The position numbers were made by a program, and so were the translations under genes. Under the pieces are notes generated by a model. It was not told the origin of the DNA, searched no databases, and worked only from the letters and a program-made list of their open reading frames with translations. 64,000 nt of DNA from NCBI GenBank assembly GCA_035653615.1, contig DASRBN010000042.1, positions 62,001 through 126,000 of the forward strand, read 5' to 3'. Below are positions 18,980 to 28,261 of the stretch, piece after piece (within the stretch, counting starts at the first letter, position 1; each line of letters begins with the position of its first letter). Origin of the DNA: Ktedonobacteraceae bacterium. GTDB lineage: Bacteria > Chloroflexota > Ktedonobacteria > Ktedonobacterales > Ktedonobacteraceae.

Positions 18980-21571
18980 ATGTTTTGCCTGAATTGTGGT
19001 AACAAGCTTCCCGACGATGCTAGCTTTTGCAATAGATGTGGCAAAGCCGTCAATATTTCACAACCTCCCGCGACGAATCCCCCTCCTTCTAGCAGAGTGA
19101 CCAGGGATTTCAATAGCATGATCCCTCCATCCCAACTTCCTTCACCTGGAAACTATCAACCACCGGCGCAGGCAGGCTTCCCAGGTCAGTCATCTTCACC
19201 GCAATGGCAGCCACAGTCGAATCCAGGCTATCCGCCGGTGATGCAGCCCGGGTCGCCTCAGACCTCACAATCGCATCCGGGATATCCGCCGGCAGTGCAA
19301 GCTGGTTTTTCTGGACAACCACAAACGAATCCAGGATATCAACCCCCGGCACAGGCCGGTTTTCCTGGGCAGCCATCTTCCCCACAATGGCAACAGCAAG
19401 CAAATCCAGGTTCTCTTCCAACTATGCTCCCCGGACAATCCCAGCCGTTGCCACAGCAATCAGGCTCTGGCTATCAACCAACCATACAAGCCGGTCCGTC
19501 ATCATTGCCACCCTGGACCTCGCAGCCGAATACTGGATATTCACCAACAATGAGAGCGGACCCGCCCTCCCAGCCCTACCTATCCTCAATTCAGCCAGGA
19601 ACAATGCAATCCGGCCCGGTATCTCAACCCTATTCTTTGCCCGGGCAGGTCCTTCCGGGTGTGCAGGTGCCTTCAACCAGCTATCCAGGCGTGTCATATC
19701 CGCAGGGTTATCCGGCTGCTGTTCCCCCTCCTCAAAGACCTGCTCCGCCACCCAATGTATTTCAAGCATGGATGATACGAGTCTTTTCTCCCTCGCTCGC
19801 AAGCAATCCGATATTAGGCATCATAGCAGGTAGTCTACTTGCAGTAATCGTTGGTGTTTTGATTTCGGTCATCTTTGTATCTATTGCAAGTGGCATAGCT
19901 CCTCATTTTGGGATAGACGGTGCTTTCCCAGCTGGGCAGGATGCGTTAGATGCATCCCTCGGCTTTTACTCTCTGCGTTCTTCTTTCAAAGATGGCCTGC
20001 AGTTGTTTTTCATTATGCACGGGGCCGCGAACCATATCCAGTTTGCTTACTCGAATAGCTCCAGTTCCAACCTCTCTACTTTCAATGCCTCATTTAATTC
20101 ACTTTTAAGCGGCCTATTACTCATACCTGCATTGCTCCTGACTCTGGGAGGCTATGTGGCCGCGTGTACCGATTTCCAGAATCGCCCTCTAAGCAGCCTC
20201 TGGCGTGGAGCGGCGATAAGTGTTCCCTATGCGATTCTGCTGGTAATACTCACCAGCCAGGTTAATGGCAGTAGTATAACCCTACCACTACAGTACGATC
20301 AAAATGGTGCTGTCACTCTTACACCTACCTTTGATGGCACATCCCTATTTCTCTTTGGACTGTTATGGGGCGCCATTTTCGGAGTACTGGGAGCCTCTAT
20401 CAAGTTGAGCCGCGGTCAGTGGAGGCATATGGTTTTCCAGTATTTGCGTGCCAACGGCCGGGCGAGGGTAACAGGCATGATTGCCGGCGCTCTTGCGGCT
20501 TCTGGCCTGGGTATCGCGCTTTCTCTGCTCTTCGTTTTGGGATTCCTTGCCTTTAGCACTTATTCCATACCTTTGTTCACCCATAATCTGTGTGATTACA
20601 ACTTTGGTTATGGGGATTGGCAGATTGTAACTGCCTGGGGAATCGCCCAGGGGCCGCTCATGGCTGCAAATCTGTTCTTCTACTCTTTTGGCGCACCTTT
20701 TACAGTCAATGTTCCACAGGCCATTGGTGATGCCTGTTTTTTTACAGGTAATCCACATACTACACACCTGGCTTTGAGTATGTTTGGCGGCACTCCTCAT
20801 TTGCCACAGTGGACGTATGCCTTGCTGCTTATCCCGGTAGTGAGCCTTTTCCTTGGTGGCAGGGTGAGTGCTGCTATTGCCAGACCAAGGGGAGTTGGTC
20901 CTGCTGCTGTTCAAGGAGCGCTGGTGGCGGTTCCATTTGTTGTTCTAATGATGCTTTTAACCACTATCACTTCAATTTCCACGCAGGAGACAGCGTTTGG
21001 ATCGTCCTCTGTACAGAATATTTTCTATACGCTGACAGCCGGTGTTGGGGCATTTGACCTGGTATTATGGGCATTATTGTTTGGTGTAGTTCTTGGAGCG
21101 CTGGGAGGAGCGTACCAGGCAAGTAGCTTGAGAACAGGCATTGCTAAGGTGTTGCGGGGGCTCATTAAGCCACTGGGTCTGATAACAAAACCATTTTTCT
21201 CCCTCATCGATCGCTTTACAGGGCGGCCCGTTGCTACACCCAGGAGCGCAGCTCGTAGTCTTGTCTACGGCGCGTTGCTCTGGGCGCTGTTACTCCTGGT
21301 AGCAGTCGGAGTGGCCAGCATAATACTTATTGCGAACAACCAGGTTATTGAGCTCGCAACAATTTATCGTGTTAGAGATATACTTAGTGTATTGCTCGTA
21401 GCATTGCCAGGATTATTCCTCATCAGCGCTGCTGCTTCCGCGCTTGTAACGGATCCACAGGGCAGTCAGATTACGACAACCGCGCCTGCTCCAGGTTTTC
21501 AGGTGGGATACTCGATCCCACCAGGGCCTCCACCGCCTCGTACACCTTTTATTCCCGGGCAGCAAATGTAG
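18980..21571 (+). CDS. Zinc-ribbon, Pro/Gln-rich polytopic membrane protein
   Basis: 863 residues. A zinc ribbon at 1-28 has two CxxC pairs (FCLNCGNKLPDD, FCNRCGKAV). Residues 30-260 are a low-complexity stretch of imperfect repeats built on QAGFPGQ, PQWQ and NPGYPP. The remainder has about ten hydrophobic helices, beginning with GIIAGSLLAVIVGVLISVIF. No known transporter motif was recognised. The next gene, a PKD protein 17 bp downstream, is probably its partner. Such zinc-ribbon membrane proteins occur repeatedly in this window; their role is unknown. Confidence 0.75.
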   Translation: MFCLNCGNKLPDDASFCNRCGKAVNISQPPATNPPPSSRVTRDFNSMIPPSQLPSPGNYQPPAQAGFPGQSSSPQWQPQSNPGYPPVMQPGSPQTSQSHPGYPPAVQAGFSGQPQTNPGYQPPAQAGFPGQPSSPQWQQQANPGSLPTMLPGQSQPLPQQSGSGYQPTIQAGPSSLPPWTSQPNTGYSPTMRADPPSQPYLSSIQPGTMQSGPVSQPYSLPGQVLPGVQVPSTSYPGVSYPQGYPAAVPPPQRPAPPPNVFQAWMIRVFSPSLASNPILGIIAGSLLAVIVGVLISVIFVSIASGIAPHFGIDGAFPAGQDALDASLGFYSLRSSFKDGLQLFFIMHGAANHIQFAYSNSSSSNLSTFNASFNSLLSGLLLIPALLLTLGGYVAACTDFQNRPLSSLWRGAAISVPYAILLVILTSQVNGSSITLPLQYDQNGAVTLTPTFDGTSLFLFGLLWGAIFGVLGASIKLSRGQWRHMVFQYLRANGRARVTGMIAGALAASGLGIALSLLFVLGFLAFSTYSIPLFTHNLCDYNFGYGDWQIVTAWGIAQGPLMAANLFFYSFGAPFTVNVPQAIGDACFFTGNPHTTHLALSMFGGTPHLPQWTYALLLIPVVSLFLGGRVSAAIARPRGVGPAAVQGALVAVPFVVLMMLLTTITSISTQETAFGSSSVQNIFYTLTAGVGAFDLVLWALLFGVVLGALGGAYQASSLRTGIAKVLRGLIKPLGLITKPFFSLIDRFTGRPVATPRSAARSLVYGALLWALLLLVAVGVASIILIANNQVIELATIYRVRDILSVLLVALPGLFLISAAASALVTDPQGSQITTTAPAPGFQVGYSIPPGPPPPRTPFIPGQQM

Positions 21572-21588
21572 ACGAGAGGAGTATAGCG

Positions 21589-22311
21589 ATGCAAGGGCCA
21601 ACTTTTTATTCTAATATTCCGGCAGGAAATCAGCAATTTGCGCCGGCGCCAGTACCTGTACAGCCTGCTAGTCGTGGAACGGGGCGTTTGCGCAGCCAGC
21701 TTTCTTTCCTTGCCTTATTTGTTGTAATAGTAGCGCTCATTGCGGCAGGTATGTCAGTGATGCAGTGGTCAACAATGCGGACTGTGACCCTGGGATTTCC
21801 CAAACCAACAGTACAGATTATATCGTCTAATACAGGTTCGTATAGAACATCTGATAGTGTGCAATTCTCGGCTAGCGGTAGTGGAAGAGATCTCAGTTAC
21901 TTCTGGGATTTTGGAGATGGAAGCACTGCAAATGGTTCGGATGTCAGTCACATATTCGGCAGGGCAGGCTCTTATACGGTTGTAGTGACTGTGGTAGACG
22001 CTATCGATCAGTCGAGTAGAGCCAGTGTCTCGGTCACTATTTTACCGATATTGCCAACTGGAACGTTCACTATTTCCTACTCCTATGGCTATTACGTCGG
22101 TTTCGACGCCAGTGGTTCAACTTCCGACCCGAGTACGAGTATAGCCAGCTACTCCTGGAATTTTGGCGATGGGAGCACCGATACTACCTATACCCCGTCA
22201 GAATATCATTACTATAATTCAAGCGGCCCATACACGGTTACTCTGGTGGTGACTGATGCTGCGGGACAAGAGAGTAGCGCATATTCTCAGACGGTGTACC
22301 CTCAATATTGA
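21589..22311 (+). CDS. Membrane-anchored protein with two PKD domains
   Basis: 240 residues. A transmembrane helix at about 43-62 (SFLALFVVIVALIAAGMSV) follows a short cytoplasmic tail. Outside are two PKD-type Ig-like domains, each with the signature YxWxFGDGS (FWDFGDGST and SWNFGDGST) and ending in YTVVVTVVDA or YTVTLVVTDA. PKD domains mediate surface protein or carbohydrate contacts. There is no catalytic domain, so it is probably structural or adhesive. It is the second gene of the operon starting at 18980. Confidence 0.82.
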   Translation: MQGPTFYSNIPAGNQQFAPAPVPVQPASRGTGRLRSQLSFLALFVVIVALIAAGMSVMQWSTMRTVTLGFPKPTVQIISSNTGSYRTSDSVQFSASGSGRDLSYFWDFGDGSTANGSDVSHIFGRAGSYTVVVTVVDAIDQSSRASVSVTILPILPTGTFTISYSYGYYVGFDASGSTSDPSTSIASYSWNFGDGSTDTTYTPSEYHYYNSSGPYTVTLVVTDAAGQESSAYSQTVYPQY

Positions 22312-22321
22312 TGCAGTGGAA

Positions 22322-23221
22322 TCACTTTATATAGAGGTCATATGCCTCTTGCAGCAGCGGGCAATTCACACCATGCTCCTTGGCGCGCCGCAGCAATGGA
22401 GCAAAAAGCGCTTCTGCCTCGTGTGGTCGATTGGCCCATACATCGCGCGCGAACGAGGAATCGGCCTGTGGGTCGAAGCGCTCCGCGACGGCAAGGCTGG
22501 CGGCTCCGGCATCTTCGGGCATGGGGATACCACTGGCTTGTGCAATATTTCCGATCTCCTGCGCTATTTCTGCCCAACGGGAACGCAAACGAGCATCTTC
22601 GCGAATTCTGCCGATGGGCAGGCGCGTCTCGGCATTGATGATGGCGAAAGGTACCAGAAAGAGTTGCTTCATCCACATGCGCCGCTCGATGTCGTCTACC
22701 AGCGCGGCTTCAACGCCAGCGATTTCGAGGGCATTGACTATCGAAAGCAGCCTGGCACGATGCTGGACCGGCAAGAAAAATTGCGCTACACCTGGCTTGA
22801 TATCGATCACGCCAGGAGAGATGATATTGGCCCCAACATATAAAACTCCCATTGCCGCGCGCTCGTTGCCATACATCGCGGATACAGCATCATATGCGGC
22901 GAAACCATTCTGTACGGTGACAAGCAGCGTTTCCGGCGCGATGCGCGAGGCTATCTCTTCCAGTAATGCCGGGATATCGTAGGATTTGGTTGTCAGTAAG
23001 ATGACGGGGGCGAACTGCTTGACATCATCAAGCGCGACACTCACTACCGGGGCAAAGATAGTGCGTTTATTCTCGGATACAATCGTCAGGCCGACCTGTT
23101 GGAGCTGGCGTAAGGCGTTGCCGCGCGAGATGATGCGAGGAGGCAGACCTCCGCGATGCAGGGAAGAAGCCAGAAATCCTCCCGCTCCTCCTATACCGAT
23201 GATATCGATAGCTGTTTCCAT
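22322..23221 (-). CDS. Ketopantoate reductase family protein (PanE/ApbA-like)
   Basis: 299 residues from the ATG at 23221, which follows AAGGAGGAG. An N-terminal Rossmann fold (DIIGIGGAGGFLASSL) binds NADPH, TTKSYD and VQNGF are the usual PanE blocks, and the C-terminal helical domain contains RRMWMKQLFLVPFAIINA with the conserved Lys-Asn region. PanE makes pantoate for CoA synthesis, but many paralogues act on other 2-oxo acids. It begins 10 bp after the homoserine dehydrogenase stop, an arrangement that points to an amino-acid-related role. Confidence 0.8.
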   Translation of the reverse strand: METAIDIIGIGGAGGFLASSLHRGGLPPRIISRGNALRQLQQVGLTIVSENKRTIFAPVVSVALDDVKQFAPVILLTTKSYDIPALLEEIASRIAPETLLVTVQNGFAAYDAVSAMYGNERAAMGVLYVGANIISPGVIDIKPGVAQFFLPVQHRARLLSIVNALEIAGVEAALVDDIERRMWMKQLFLVPFAIINAETRLPIGRIREDARLRSRWAEIAQEIGNIAQASGIPMPEDAGAASLAVAERFDPQADSSFARDVWANRPHEAEALFAPLLRRAKEHGVNCPLLQEAYDLYIK

Positions 23222-23231
23222 ACTCTCCTCC

Positions 23232-24311
23232 TTAGAAAACGAGCGATGCATTGCGGAGTTGCTGGATAGCAATCAGATCACTGAGAACGCCATATGCCGT
23301 CTGTAAAACGCCTGTATCGTGTTCGATCAGAGTAATTGTCCCCATAGCCTCGGTCTGAATTGATATGATGCCGGTTCCACTTTTGCCTATATACAATATG
23401 TCATCGGAGCTGATGCGTTGGGGACGAACTTCAGCGACGAGGATGCCATGTTTACGCCGGGCCTGGCTGACCAGGCGATAAGGCGAACCGGCCAGAGCCG
23501 CTGCACAAATATCGTCAGGGGTGAGATCTCGGATGCCTTCACGCTCGACCATGGATGGTCGCAACTGGCCTTCGAGCAGCGTATTGGCGAGAATGGTTGT
23601 TTTCATTACAGCGTCCCATCCATCCAGGTCATACCACGGATCGACCTCTGTTACTCCTGCCTGTTGCGCTCTACCGATGGCCTCATCACGTGAATAGCCC
23701 TGTTCCATCAGGTTCAAGACAATACTACTGGTGGTATTGAGGAGCGCCCTGAAGGACTGTATGCCTACGGCCAGCAATGTGAACTGTGAAAGGTTAATCA
23801 GTGGCAGGCCATCCATAACTGTCGATTCGAAGCGGAATTGCACATTATTGCGGCGTGCCAACGCTTCGAGTTCGTCCTGCGCAAAAGCCACCGGCCCCTT
23901 ATTCGCTGTTACCACATCCATACCCGCTTCCAGAGCTTGCCGGATATGCGCCAGCGCCGGCTGCCCGCTCTGCGGATTAAGCGTAGTGAGCTCGATCAGT
24001 ACAGTGGCCCCGGCGGATTTTCCGGCCTGAATGAACTTTCCGGCATTTTCCAGGCGGTTACTCGTGCTGCTGAGCCAGCCTTGTGGGTCCTGTTCGCGCG
24101 CAAGATCAGTGGCATCCACACCTTCGGGGTGGACGTAGAATCCCTTGCTGCGCGAGCCAATGCCGCTAATAACCGGGCGTATGCCTAACTCGCGGCCCAT
24201 CCATTCGCTCCGTGATGCGAGAAGTGGGAGGAATGCCTGGGCCACGTGCCCATATCCTAGCAAGAGCAGGCGCAATGGAGGGAGTAATGCAGAGAGAGAT
24301 GTTTCGCTCAT
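23232..24311 (-). CDS. Homoserine dehydrogenase
   Basis: 359 residues. It reduces aspartate semialdehyde to homoserine for threonine and methionine synthesis. The N-terminal Rossmann motif is LGYGHVAQAF; TANKGPVA binds substrate, and AGVTEVDPWYDLDGWDA is the family signature. There is no C-terminal ACT domain, so feedback by threonine is less likely. Its first 146 nt lie inside the 3' end of the upstream kinase gene in another frame, and no clear ribosome-binding site precedes the start. Confidence 0.88.
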   Translation of the reverse strand: MSETSLSALLPPLRLLLLGYGHVAQAFLPLLASRSEWMGRELGIRPVISGIGSRSKGFYVHPEGVDATDLAREQDPQGWLSSTSNRLENAGKFIQAGKSAGATVLIELTTLNPQSGQPALAHIRQALEAGMDVVTANKGPVAFAQDELEALARRNNVQFRFESTVMDGLPLINLSQFTLLAVGIQSFRALLNTTSSIVLNLMEQGYSRDEAIGRAQQAGVTEVDPWYDLDGWDAVMKTTILANTLLEGQLRPSMVEREGIRDLTPDDICAAALAGSPYRLVSQARRKHGILVAEVRPQRISSDDILYIGKSGTGIISIQTEAMGTITLIEHDTGVLQTAYGVLSDLIAIQQLRNASLVF

Positions 24312-26103
24312 GGGTCAATACCTGTGCTTGAACGGAGTGGAAGAGCTCCTGGAAAGCCATGGCCGCTTGCTGAGCGTGGCCTTTGCTTGCTATGAACAAA
24401 AGAGTGAGAATGGCGAGCAGAATAGCCGCCAGAATAAGAGCGGTAAAGATAAGAATTTTGCGGTTTTTAGTTGAAAGGCCGGTATGCGCATGGTCGGTGG
24501 TCTGGGAACTTGAACCACTCATCTGCCCGATTGGTGCCGGCGGCTGAGGCTGTGTTGCTGATGTCGTGGCCGGAGCAGAAAGATTGGCCTGCATGAAAGG
24601 TTTCGGTGGAACCTGTGGTGGAGCAGAAAGCGCCAGGTCCTGAATGGCTAGATGAGATGCCCGGTGATTCTGCCGTGATGCATCACCTGAAAGGCTGGCA
24701 GATGACGCTTGCATGAGTGATGATGGTCCTGACCCGGATGATCTGGGTAACGGCGGAGTAATGACCATTGTTGCTTCCCCTGAAATATCTTGTGGGGTCG
24801 CGGCGTTATGTCCACCAGTTGACGGATTACCAGGTGCAGCTGGCGGCAGATTCGAATTCATGCTTGAGCCGTTTGCCAATGATTTACCGCAGTGAGGACA
24901 GAAAGACGCGTTTCTGTTCAGATCTCCATTGCAATATGGGCAATGTATGATGGGTGCCGCGGGTGCAGGGGGCTGTGGGTCCGGCATTGCGGTCGTGTCC
25001 AGAGTTGCCGGATCAATCGGTCCTTTTGTATTTTGCATTTGCTCGAAGAGCAGGGGTAGATCGGGCTGCGTACTATGCGGATCGACATTGCGAGGAGACC
25101 TGCTTGATGAGGGCTGCGTAGATGAAGGTAACGCGGCCAGTACCGAACGAAGGTCATTGCTGAATTCCGCGACTGATTGGTAGCGATCCTTTGGCTTCAT
25201 TTCCATAGCGTGCTTGATGATCGAGTTCAGTTTCTCAAGCAGTTCTGGTGGAAGCATTCCTAATTGTGCCAGGTGCCGGGAATGCCGCGGGGCCGGCTTT
25301 GACGGTTTGGAGATGCCGAGACGAAATTGCCGCCCGGCATTAGGATCCGTACTTCCCTCGGGTGGGTTGTGCGCGAGCAAATCTTGCAATGAGGGCAAAT
25401 CCGGTTGATTTTGTTGAATTGCCTGATTGCGCGTGGAGACACTTGGGGGCTCATGGGTTGTGAGTACAAAATAGAGTGTGCCGCCCAACGCGTAGACATC
25501 CGAACGGGCATCTGTTCCTGCTCCTCCGGGGTATTGTTCCAGCGGGGCATAGCCGGGCGTACCCTGGTGCCGGATGAAGAAGAGGGTGCGCGCCCCATCC
25601 GCGGCGGCCTTCGCGTTACCCAGATCGACCAGGATTGCCTTACCATCGGACGTAATACGAATATTATCCGGTTTGATGTCACGGTGAATAATAGGTGGTT
25701 GCTGGCTATGCAGGAAGCTGACTGCATTGGCGATGGAAAGAATCCAGGTTAGAAGCTGGGCCAGGGGGATGACTTCGTTTTTCTGCCGCGCGATGCGGAT
25801 ATAGTCGGTCAGATCATTTCCCTCAATATAACCAAGTACCATGTAGTATCGCCCTCGCTCGTCGAAGGCGTCCTGAAAAGCAGGGAGATTTGGATGGTGC
25901 AGTTGGCTGAGCACGCGCTCTTCGTGTTCGAGTTGCACCTTGCCGCTCGCCCCGGTGACAAGGTATTCTTTAATTGCGTATTGTGCTTTCGTCTGCATAT
26001 CTATCGCGATGTAGACATGCCCAAAGCCTCCGCTGCCCAGCACCCGTTCGATACGGTAGCGCCCGTGCAGTAGTGTGCCTGACGGTAGCGTTTCCATCGC
26101 CAT
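24166..26103 (-). CDS. Transmembrane Ser/Thr protein kinase with zinc ribbon
   Basis: 645 residues from the ATG at 26103, which follows AAGGAG. The kinase domain covers about 12-300: GSGGFGHVY, AIKEY, HRDIKPDNIRI, VDLGNAKA (Leu-Gly in place of Phe-Gly) and PGYAPLEQY. A linker with a CPYCNGDL/CPHCGKSL zinc ribbon near 395-420 leads to one transmembrane helix near 570-590 (ILIFTALILAAILLAILTLL). Only about 55 residues follow the helix, and their coding overlaps homoserine dehydrogenase by 146 nt. An extracellular sensor domain may have been lost. Confidence 0.9.
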   Translation of the reverse strand: MAMETLPSGTLLHGRYRIERVLGSGGFGHVYIAIDMQTKAQYAIKEYLVTGASGKVQLEHEERVLSQLHHPNLPAFQDAFDERGRYYMVLGYIEGNDLTDYIRIARQKNEVIPLAQLLTWILSIANAVSFLHSQQPPIIHRDIKPDNIRITSDGKAILVDLGNAKAAADGARTLFFIRHQGTPGYAPLEQYPGGAGTDARSDVYALGGTLYFVLTTHEPPSVSTRNQAIQQNQPDLPSLQDLLAHNPPEGSTDPNAGRQFRLGISKPSKPAPRHSRHLAQLGMLPPELLEKLNSIIKHAMEMKPKDRYQSVAEFSNDLRSVLAALPSSTQPSSSRSPRNVDPHSTQPDLPLLFEQMQNTKGPIDPATLDTTAMPDPQPPAPAAPIIHCPYCNGDLNRNASFCPHCGKSLANGSSMNSNLPPAAPGNPSTGGHNAATPQDISGEATMVITPPLPRSSGSGPSSLMQASSASLSGDASRQNHRASHLAIQDLALSAPPQVPPKPFMQANLSAPATTSATQPQPPAPIGQMSGSSSQTTDHAHTGLSTKNRKILIFTALILAAILLAILTLLFIASKGHAQQAAMAFQELFHSVQAQVLTHERNISLCITPSIAPALARIWARGPGIPPTSRITERMDGPRVRHTPGY

Positions 26104-26212
26104 AGAGGCTAACTCCTTTTTGGGTTCTAAAATTCTCAACAAGGCAACGGGGCAAACCGAATAATGGCAGTATCACATCATCGTGTTGTTCGTGCCACCT
26201 ACATCCCCCGGC

Positions 26213-26241
26213 ATTATAACACTTGATAGGAAGTGTGTCAT
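26213..26241 (-). promoter_or_regulatory. Promoter of the kinase-hom-panE operon with an inverted repeat
   Basis: On the minus strand, ATGACA (26241-26236), 17 bp, TATAAT (26218-26213). The spacer is filled by ACACTT-gatagg-AAGTGT (26219-26236). A repressor bound there would cover the promoter. The Lrp-type regulator encoded just upstream is one candidate. Confidence 0.6.
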
Positions 26242-26276
26242 GTGTCTTATGACCTGCTTCCTACCAGGAAAAAGTA

Positions 26277-26801
26277 CTACTGCGCCGATTCGTTATGCGA
26301 GCGCGACTTGATAGGTGATGGTGATGGCAAAAGCCGCGCCTGAGATAGGAAAGCCCAGTTATTCTGTTTGCACACCCGCAAATACATATATGTTTCTGCC
26401 TGTTGCACCCCCTGTACTTTGTAGAGCTTCTCGGTAAGAAACTTCAAGAGATGATCGTTATCGCGACATACAACTTCAGCCAGCAGGTCAAAACTGCCCG
26501 TTGTAATGATCAGGTAGATCACTTCATCAAACGCAGAGATTTCTTCGGCCACTTGCAGAAGCCGCTCACCTGATACGCGAATGCCAATCATACTTGCCAG
26601 GGAGAAACCCAGTTTGATGGGATTGGTAACGGCGACGATTTGCATAACCTGGGTATTGATTAAGTTAGCAACGCGCTGCCGCACGCTGGCCTCCGATATA
26701 CCTAGCTCAGCTGCCAGTTTGGTAAATGGGCGCCTGCCATCCAATTGTAGCGCCTCGATAATGCTTTGATCGATTTCGTCTATCCCATTCTTATCGTTCA
26801 T
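26277..26801 (-). CDS. Lrp/AsnC family transcriptional regulator
   Basis: 174 residues from the ATG at 26801. The N-terminal helix-turn-helix is IDEIDQSIIEALQLDGRRPFTKLAAELGISEASVRQRV, and the RAM/AsnC ligand-binding domain follows with ITTGSFDLLAEVVCRD. These regulators sense amino acids and bind as octamers. The next operon on the same strand contains homoserine dehydrogenase, so an amino-acid-linked target there is reasonable but unproven. Confidence 0.9.
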   Translation of the reverse strand: MNDKNGIDEIDQSIIEALQLDGRRPFTKLAAELGISEASVRQRVANLINTQVMQIVAVTNPIKLGFSLASMIGIRVSGERLLQVAEEISAFDEVIYLIITTGSFDLLAEVVCRDNDHLLKFLTEKLYKVQGVQQAETYMYLRVCKQNNWAFLSQARLLPSPSPIKSRSHNESAQ

Positions 26802-26992
26802 TCTAGCAAAATATCCCTTACACCTTTTCCATGACTGTCCACCCTGGCATCTCGAAAGCCCCGCAGTTCTCATGCCAGAAATCAAATGTTCAAGTTCAAT
26901 GTGGCTATACTACCATCTCAGGCACAGATGTGCAATAATCTGTAAACAAACTGCTCAAAATCCAGTCTCCAATCGCAGAAAGGATGGCTTGT

Positions 26993-28132
26993 ATGCCTAC
27001 TCATCGCACCGGCTTTGTTTTCGACGAACATTATATGGGACATGATACGGGAGTTCAGGCGACCGTCGTCACGCGCAATGGTTCGTTCGAAGTCTCGCCC
27101 GAACCACATCCCTCTTCGCGGTATATCATCAAGCGTATCAAAGAATTTCTCGATGGTTCTGGCCTGACGGCATTGATGCACCCGATTCCGGCGCGTGCCG
27201 CCAGCGAAGATGAGATTGCGGTTTACCATACCCGGAAGTATATCGCGGGGATACGTGCGCTCTGTGCTGGAGAGACTCCAGAAGAAGGCTGGGGCGAGAT
27301 CGATGTAGAGACTAATCTCAGTCCTGGTACGTTTGAGGCGGCACTCTACGCGGCAGGTGGTTCGATGAATGCTGTGAGCGCGGTCATGGGTGGTGAGGTT
27401 CGTAATGCCTATGCTCTCTTGCGGCCTCCCGGCCATCATGCAACAAGCAATCAAGCCCTGGGCTTTTGCATCTTTAACAATACCGTTATTGCCGCTCATC
27501 ATGCCCGCAATGCTTATGGCCTCGAACGTGTCATGATCGTAGATTGGGACGTGCATCATGGCAATGGTACACAAGATGCGTTTTATGCCGATCCGCATGT
27601 ACTCTTTGTCTCACTGCACCAGCAAAACTGGTTTCCCAAACTGGCAGGAGAACTAGAGCAGGTAGGAAGTGGCGCGGGTGCTGGCTACACGGTCAACATC
27701 CCACTTCCGGCAGGCACCGGTGATAGGGGCTACCGGGCAGCATTCGAACAGCTAGTGCTTCCCATCGGCCTGCAATACCGCCCGGAGTTGATTATTATCA
27801 CAGCGGGTCAGGATGGAAGCTGGCTGGACCCGCTTGCCCAGATGATGCTAACCATGGCCGGCTTCCGCACCATGTCCGAGCTGATGCTTGGACTGGCGGA
27901 AGAGGTCTGTGACGGAAAACTGGTGATGCTGCAAGCAGGCGGCTACAGCACCGCCTATGTGCCATATTGTACGGTTGCCGCCATTGAACCATTAGTAGGT
28001 GTCGATCTCGGTATGGTCGATCTCTACGACACATCTTCAGAACTTGAGCGCAGCGCGACCGTTTTTTCACAGGAGACACGGGATGCGCTGGCGGCAGCAC
28101 GAAAGTGGCACAGCAACTGGTGGAAACTGTGA
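26993..28132 (+). CDS. Histone deacetylase family protein
   Basis: 379 residues of the HDAC/acetoin-utilisation family, zinc amidohydrolases that remove acetyl groups from lysines or polyamines. Seen: RPPGHHA with the active-site His pair (148-149), VDWDVHHGNGT with zinc ligands Asp186 and His188, and GGY near the C-terminus with the catalytic Tyr. The third ligand region reads AGQDGSWLDP rather than the common AGFDAHxxDP. A start at 26984 is possible, but AAAGGA is better placed for 26993. Bacterial substrates include acetylpolyamines; none is indicated here. Confidence 0.88.
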   Translation: MPTHRTGFVFDEHYMGHDTGVQATVVTRNGSFEVSPEPHPSSRYIIKRIKEFLDGSGLTALMHPIPARAASEDEIAVYHTRKYIAGIRALCAGETPEEGWGEIDVETNLSPGTFEAALYAAGGSMNAVSAVMGGEVRNAYALLRPPGHHATSNQALGFCIFNNTVIAAHHARNAYGLERVMIVDWDVHHGNGTQDAFYADPHVLFVSLHQQNWFPKLAGELEQVGSGAGAGYTVNIPLPAGTGDRGYRAAFEQLVLPIGLQYRPELIIITAGQDGSWLDPLAQMMLTMAGFRTMSELMLGLAEEVCDGKLVMLQAGGYSTAYVPYCTVAAIEPLVGVDLGMVDLYDTSSELERSATVFSQETRDALAAARKWHSNWWKL

Positions 28133-28261
28133 TTTCTTATAGCCATAGGATATACAAATAGCAAAACAAAGCAGAGCACCCACCTCCTACAACCGGATTG
28201 ACGGGAAAATAGAAAAGGGATCAGCACAGCAAAATCTTTGATGGTAACTGCCGTCGTCCAA

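Noticed and set aside
19140-19720. Regularly repeated DNA that could suggest a CRISPR or tandem repeat
   Set aside because: The repeats are imperfect, follow codon phase and encode Pro/Gln-rich protein repeats of the gene at 18980.
22342-22982. Plus-strand frames opposite the ketopantoate reductase gene
   Set aside because: Overlapping shadows in several frames; the minus-strand gene has a Rossmann motif and a strong ribosome site.
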